From Brucella intermedia LMG 3301 (GTDB lineage Bacteria; Pseudomonadota; Alphaproteobacteria; Rhizobiales; Rhizobiaceae): a stretch of DNA of 64,000 nucleotides. The translations under genes were made by a program, and so were the position numbers. Of this stretch, positions 62,011-64,000 are shown piece after piece; within the stretch, counting starts at the first letter, position 1, and every line of letters begins with the position of its first letter. The notes beneath the pieces are model-generated. The model was not told the origin of the DNA and did no database searches. It saw only the letters and a program-made list of their open reading frames with translations. The DNA lies in assembly GCF_000182645.1 (NCBI RefSeq), contig NZ_ACQA01000002.1, forward strand, positions 1,483,001 to 1,547,000, given 5' to 3'.

Positions 62011-62961
62011 ATGAGCACCCAAACGTCACAAATTACTCCCGTCATGCGACAGTCGCTTTTCCAGCGTATCCGTAAAAGCGATCTTTGGTGGTCTTTTACG
62101 CGTAGCAAGACGGCCATGTTCAGCGCCGCTCTTCTGGCAATCCTGATCCTCACGGCTCTTTTCGCACCGCTGATTGCGCCGCAGAACCCCTATGATGGCG
62201 CCGCGCTTGATATGTGGAAGGCCGAATTGCCACCGGTATGGGAGGAGGGCGGCGAATGGCCATATCTTCTCGGCACCGATACCCAGGGTCGAGATATGCT
62301 GTCTGCCATTCTTTACGGCACGCGCATTTCCATCGTCATAGGCATCGCTTCGGTGGTTCTCTCGCTCTTGATCGGTATGAGTGCGGGGCTGGTCTCGGGG
62401 TATTTCGGCGGCTTTATCGACAATCTGCTAATGCGGTTCGGCGATATCACCCTGTCGATCCCGACCATCCTTGTCGCCATTCTGGTATCCACGGTCGTGC
62501 GTCAGATGCTGCCGGTCGGCCTGCGTGAAATTGGCGCTTCTGGGGTTCTTATTCTGGCGATCGCCCTTTCGGCGTGGGTTCAATATGCCCGCACAGTGCG
62601 CGCGCAGGCCATTGTCGAGACCGGCAAGGATTACGTATCGGCGGCGCGATTGATCGGCGTTCCGGCACGGCGCATCATGGCCAAGCACATTCTTCCCAAC
62701 ACACTTACGCCGATAATGGTTGCGGCGACGCTCAATTTCGGCATGGCAATCCTTACAGAAGCAACGCTTTCGTTCCTCGGCATCGGCATGCCGCCCAGCC
62801 AGCCGTCGCTCGGAACGCTGATCCGTATCGGCAATCAGTTCCTGTTTTCCGGCTCCTGGTGGATCGTGCTCTTCCCCGTCATTCAGCTCTGTCTGCTGGT
62901 GGTCGCTGTCAACATGCTCGGCGACTGGCTGCGTGATGCTCTTAATCCGAAATTGAGGTAA
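62011..62961 (+). CDS. ABC transporter permease, DppC-like (third importer)
   Basis: A 316-residue permease with an N-terminal extension (about 30 residues) before the first helix, the LGTDTQGRDMLSAILYGTRIS block near residue 88, and the EAA loop DYVSAARLIGVPARRIMAKH. The inserted periplasmic segment KAELPPVWEEGGEWPY before the GTD block is longer than usual and resembles the loop seen in a subset of DppC proteins. It follows the dppB-like gene by 19 bases. Confidence 0.9.
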   Translation: MSTQTSQITPVMRQSLFQRIRKSDLWWSFTRSKTAMFSAALLAILILTALFAPLIAPQNPYDGAALDMWKAELPPVWEEGGEWPYLLGTDTQGRDMLSAILYGTRISIVIGIASVVLSLLIGMSAGLVSGYFGGFIDNLLMRFGDITLSIPTILVAILVSTVVRQMLPVGLREIGASGVLILAIALSAWVQYARTVRAQAIVETGKDYVSAARLIGVPARRIMAKHILPNTLTPIMVAATLNFGMAILTEATLSFLGIGMPPSQPSLGTLIRIGNQFLFSGSWWIVLFPVIQLCLLVVAVNMLGDWLRDALNPKLR

Positions 62962-62966
62962 GTCTT

Positions 62967-64000
62967 ATGAACAATCTTTTGCTCCGCAACGTCCGGCCGA
63001 TGGCAGGCGAAACCTGCGATATCCTCATCAGGGACGGAAAGATTGCCGGTTTCGGGCGGTTCGAGGCTGAACCAGGAATGGCTGTGGAAGACGGCGGCAG
63101 TGCTATCGTCGCGCCGGGGCTGATCGATGCACATACGCATCTCGACAAGACTACATGGGGCATGCCCTGGCATGTCAACAATCGTGCAGCTATTCTGCGC
63201 GAGCGTATTGATTTTGAACGCGAGCATCGGCTGGAAATCGGCCTTGATCCGCATCGCCAGTCAATGCGCCACGCCATTGGGCTTGTTGCCCACGGCAGCA
63301 CGCATATTCGCAGTCACGTCGACATCGATCCGACACATGGCCTGTCATTGGTCGAAGGTGTCTGGGAAACGCGGGAAAAGCTCAAGGGCATTATCGATAT
63401 CGAAATCGTCGCCTTCCCCCAGTCGGGGCTGATGGTCATGCCCGGCACGAAAGAACTGCTAGATGAGGCCCTCCGCCAGGGTTGCGAAGTCCTCGGCGGG
63501 ATCGATCCGTGCGGCATCGACCGCGACCCGAAGGGTCAGCTCGATATTTTGTTTGCTCTCGCAACCAGGCATGGGGTGCCTATCGACATCCATCTCCACG
63601 AAACGGGGGACCTAGGCGCCTTCACGATGGAACTCATTTTCGAGCGTATTCGCGCCAACGGCATGGAAGGCAGGGTTGCGATCAGCCACGCTTTTGCGCT
63701 CGGCATGAACGACTATCTGCGTGTGAATCAGTTGATCGAACAGCTCGCTATCCTCGATGTTGCCATCCTGACCACGGGTGCGCCTTCGGCCACTGTGCCC
63801 TCAATCAAGCGGCTCAAGGAAGCAGGAGTGCGCATTGGCGGCGGTTGCGACGGTATCCGTGACACCTGGGGTCCTTGGGGGCAGCCCGACATGCTTGATC
63901 GCGCGAAGATCATCGGCATGAAAAATGGTGTGCGTTCGGATCACGATCTGGAGCATGTCCTGCATATCGTCTCTCAGGGCGGTGCAGATGTCATGCGTCT
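62967..64000 (+). CDS. Cytosine deaminase-like amidohydrolase (partial, runs off the window)
   Basis: The reading frame starts at ATG 62967, five bases after the permease stop with GAGG upstream, and is open to the last base, giving at least 344 residues. The amidohydrolase HxH motif is in LIDAHTHLDKTTWG near residue 54, and IDIHLHETGD, VAISHAFALG and GGGCDGIRDTWGPWG supply later His and Asp ligands. This pattern is that of CodA-type deaminases and N-isopropylammelide or hydantoin-like hydrolases. As the last readable gene of the importer operon it is likely to act on the imported compound, with the divergent amidohydrolase at 55679 as a second enzyme of the same pathway. Confidence 0.85.
   Translation, partial: MNNLLLRNVRPMAGETCDILIRDGKIAGFGRFEAEPGMAVEDGGSAIVAPGLIDAHTHLDKTTWGMPWHVNNRAAILRERIDFEREHRLEIGLDPHRQSMRHAIGLVAHGSTHIRSHVDIDPTHGLSLVEGVWETREKLKGIIDIEIVAFPQSGLMVMPGTKELLDEALRQGCEVLGGIDPCGIDRDPKGQLDILFALATRHGVPIDIHLHETGDLGAFTMELIFERIRANGMEGRVAISHAFALGMNDYLRVNQLIEQLAILDVAILTTGAPSATVPSIKRLKEAGVRIGGGCDGIRDTWGPWGQPDMLDRAKIIGMKNGVRSDHDLEHVLHIVSQGGADVMR

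Noticed and set aside
1..64000. CRISPR array, prophage, integrase or complete insertion sequence
   Set aside because: No spaced direct-repeat array, phage gene or transposase was found; the long regular repeats seen are operators or hairpins.

Overview
The window looks like part of an alphaproteobacterial (Rhizobiales) genome, most probably Brucella/Ochrobactrum. The evidence is the moderately high G+C content, the dense load of peptide-type ABC importers, an Irr-type iron box in front of a siderophore receptor, and an intergenic repeat at 37614-37716 that resembles one I know from that group. The genus is inferred from memory of related genomes, not from a search. No rRNA, tRNA, CRISPR array, prophage or intact insertion sequence was seen.

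Region A (1-30.2 kb) is an accessory block devoted to importing and dismantling unusual peptides and D-amino acids. It holds the tail of one MlrC-type metallopeptidase and a complete second one, and an XRE-cupin regulator with a 28-bp palindrome in front of an operon of a D-amino-acid PLP enzyme, a creatininase-family amidohydrolase and an orphan DppA. A minus-strand operon encodes a DapF-like racemase, an E. coli-type LysA, a class I glutamine amidotransferase-like hydrolase, the wreck of an ABC ATPase and a fusion of an L,D-transpeptidase domain to an M14 deacylase domain. A LysR close to the E. coli lysA activator is divergent from it. Two complete peptide ABC importers follow. One operon ends in a Pab87/CubicO-like serine hydrolase; the other ends in a frameshifted serine hydrolase and an M55 D-aminopeptidase. 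I read the block as a salvage route for peptidoglycan-like (DAP and D-amino-acid containing) peptides, with lysine as one product; this is inference.

Region B (30.4-37.7 kb) is hydroxamate-type iron uptake: an AraC regulator, a TonB receptor, a FhuD-like binding protein, a double-length FhuB permease and FhuC ATPase.

Region C (37.7-41.4 kb) is a three-gene operon of a TackOD1-like zinc-ribbon protein, a processive membrane glycosyltransferase and an HlyD-type protein, probably a polysaccharide synthesis and export unit.

Region D (41.8-55.6 kb) is a catabolic cluster: IclR regulator, enoyl-CoA hydratase, a polyamine-type importer with a fused double permease, a CaiC-like CoA ligase, a two-gene DUF3100 membrane module, an M20 amidohydrolase, a LysR regulator, a hydroxyisobutyrate-dehydrogenase-like enzyme and an aldehyde dehydrogenase.

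Region E (55.7 kb to the end) has two amidohydrolases (one running off the window), two paralogous peptide-type binding proteins and one pair of permeases. A shared inverted-repeat operator overlaps the -35 box in front of both binding-protein genes, so one repressor, not in the window, probably controls the whole set.
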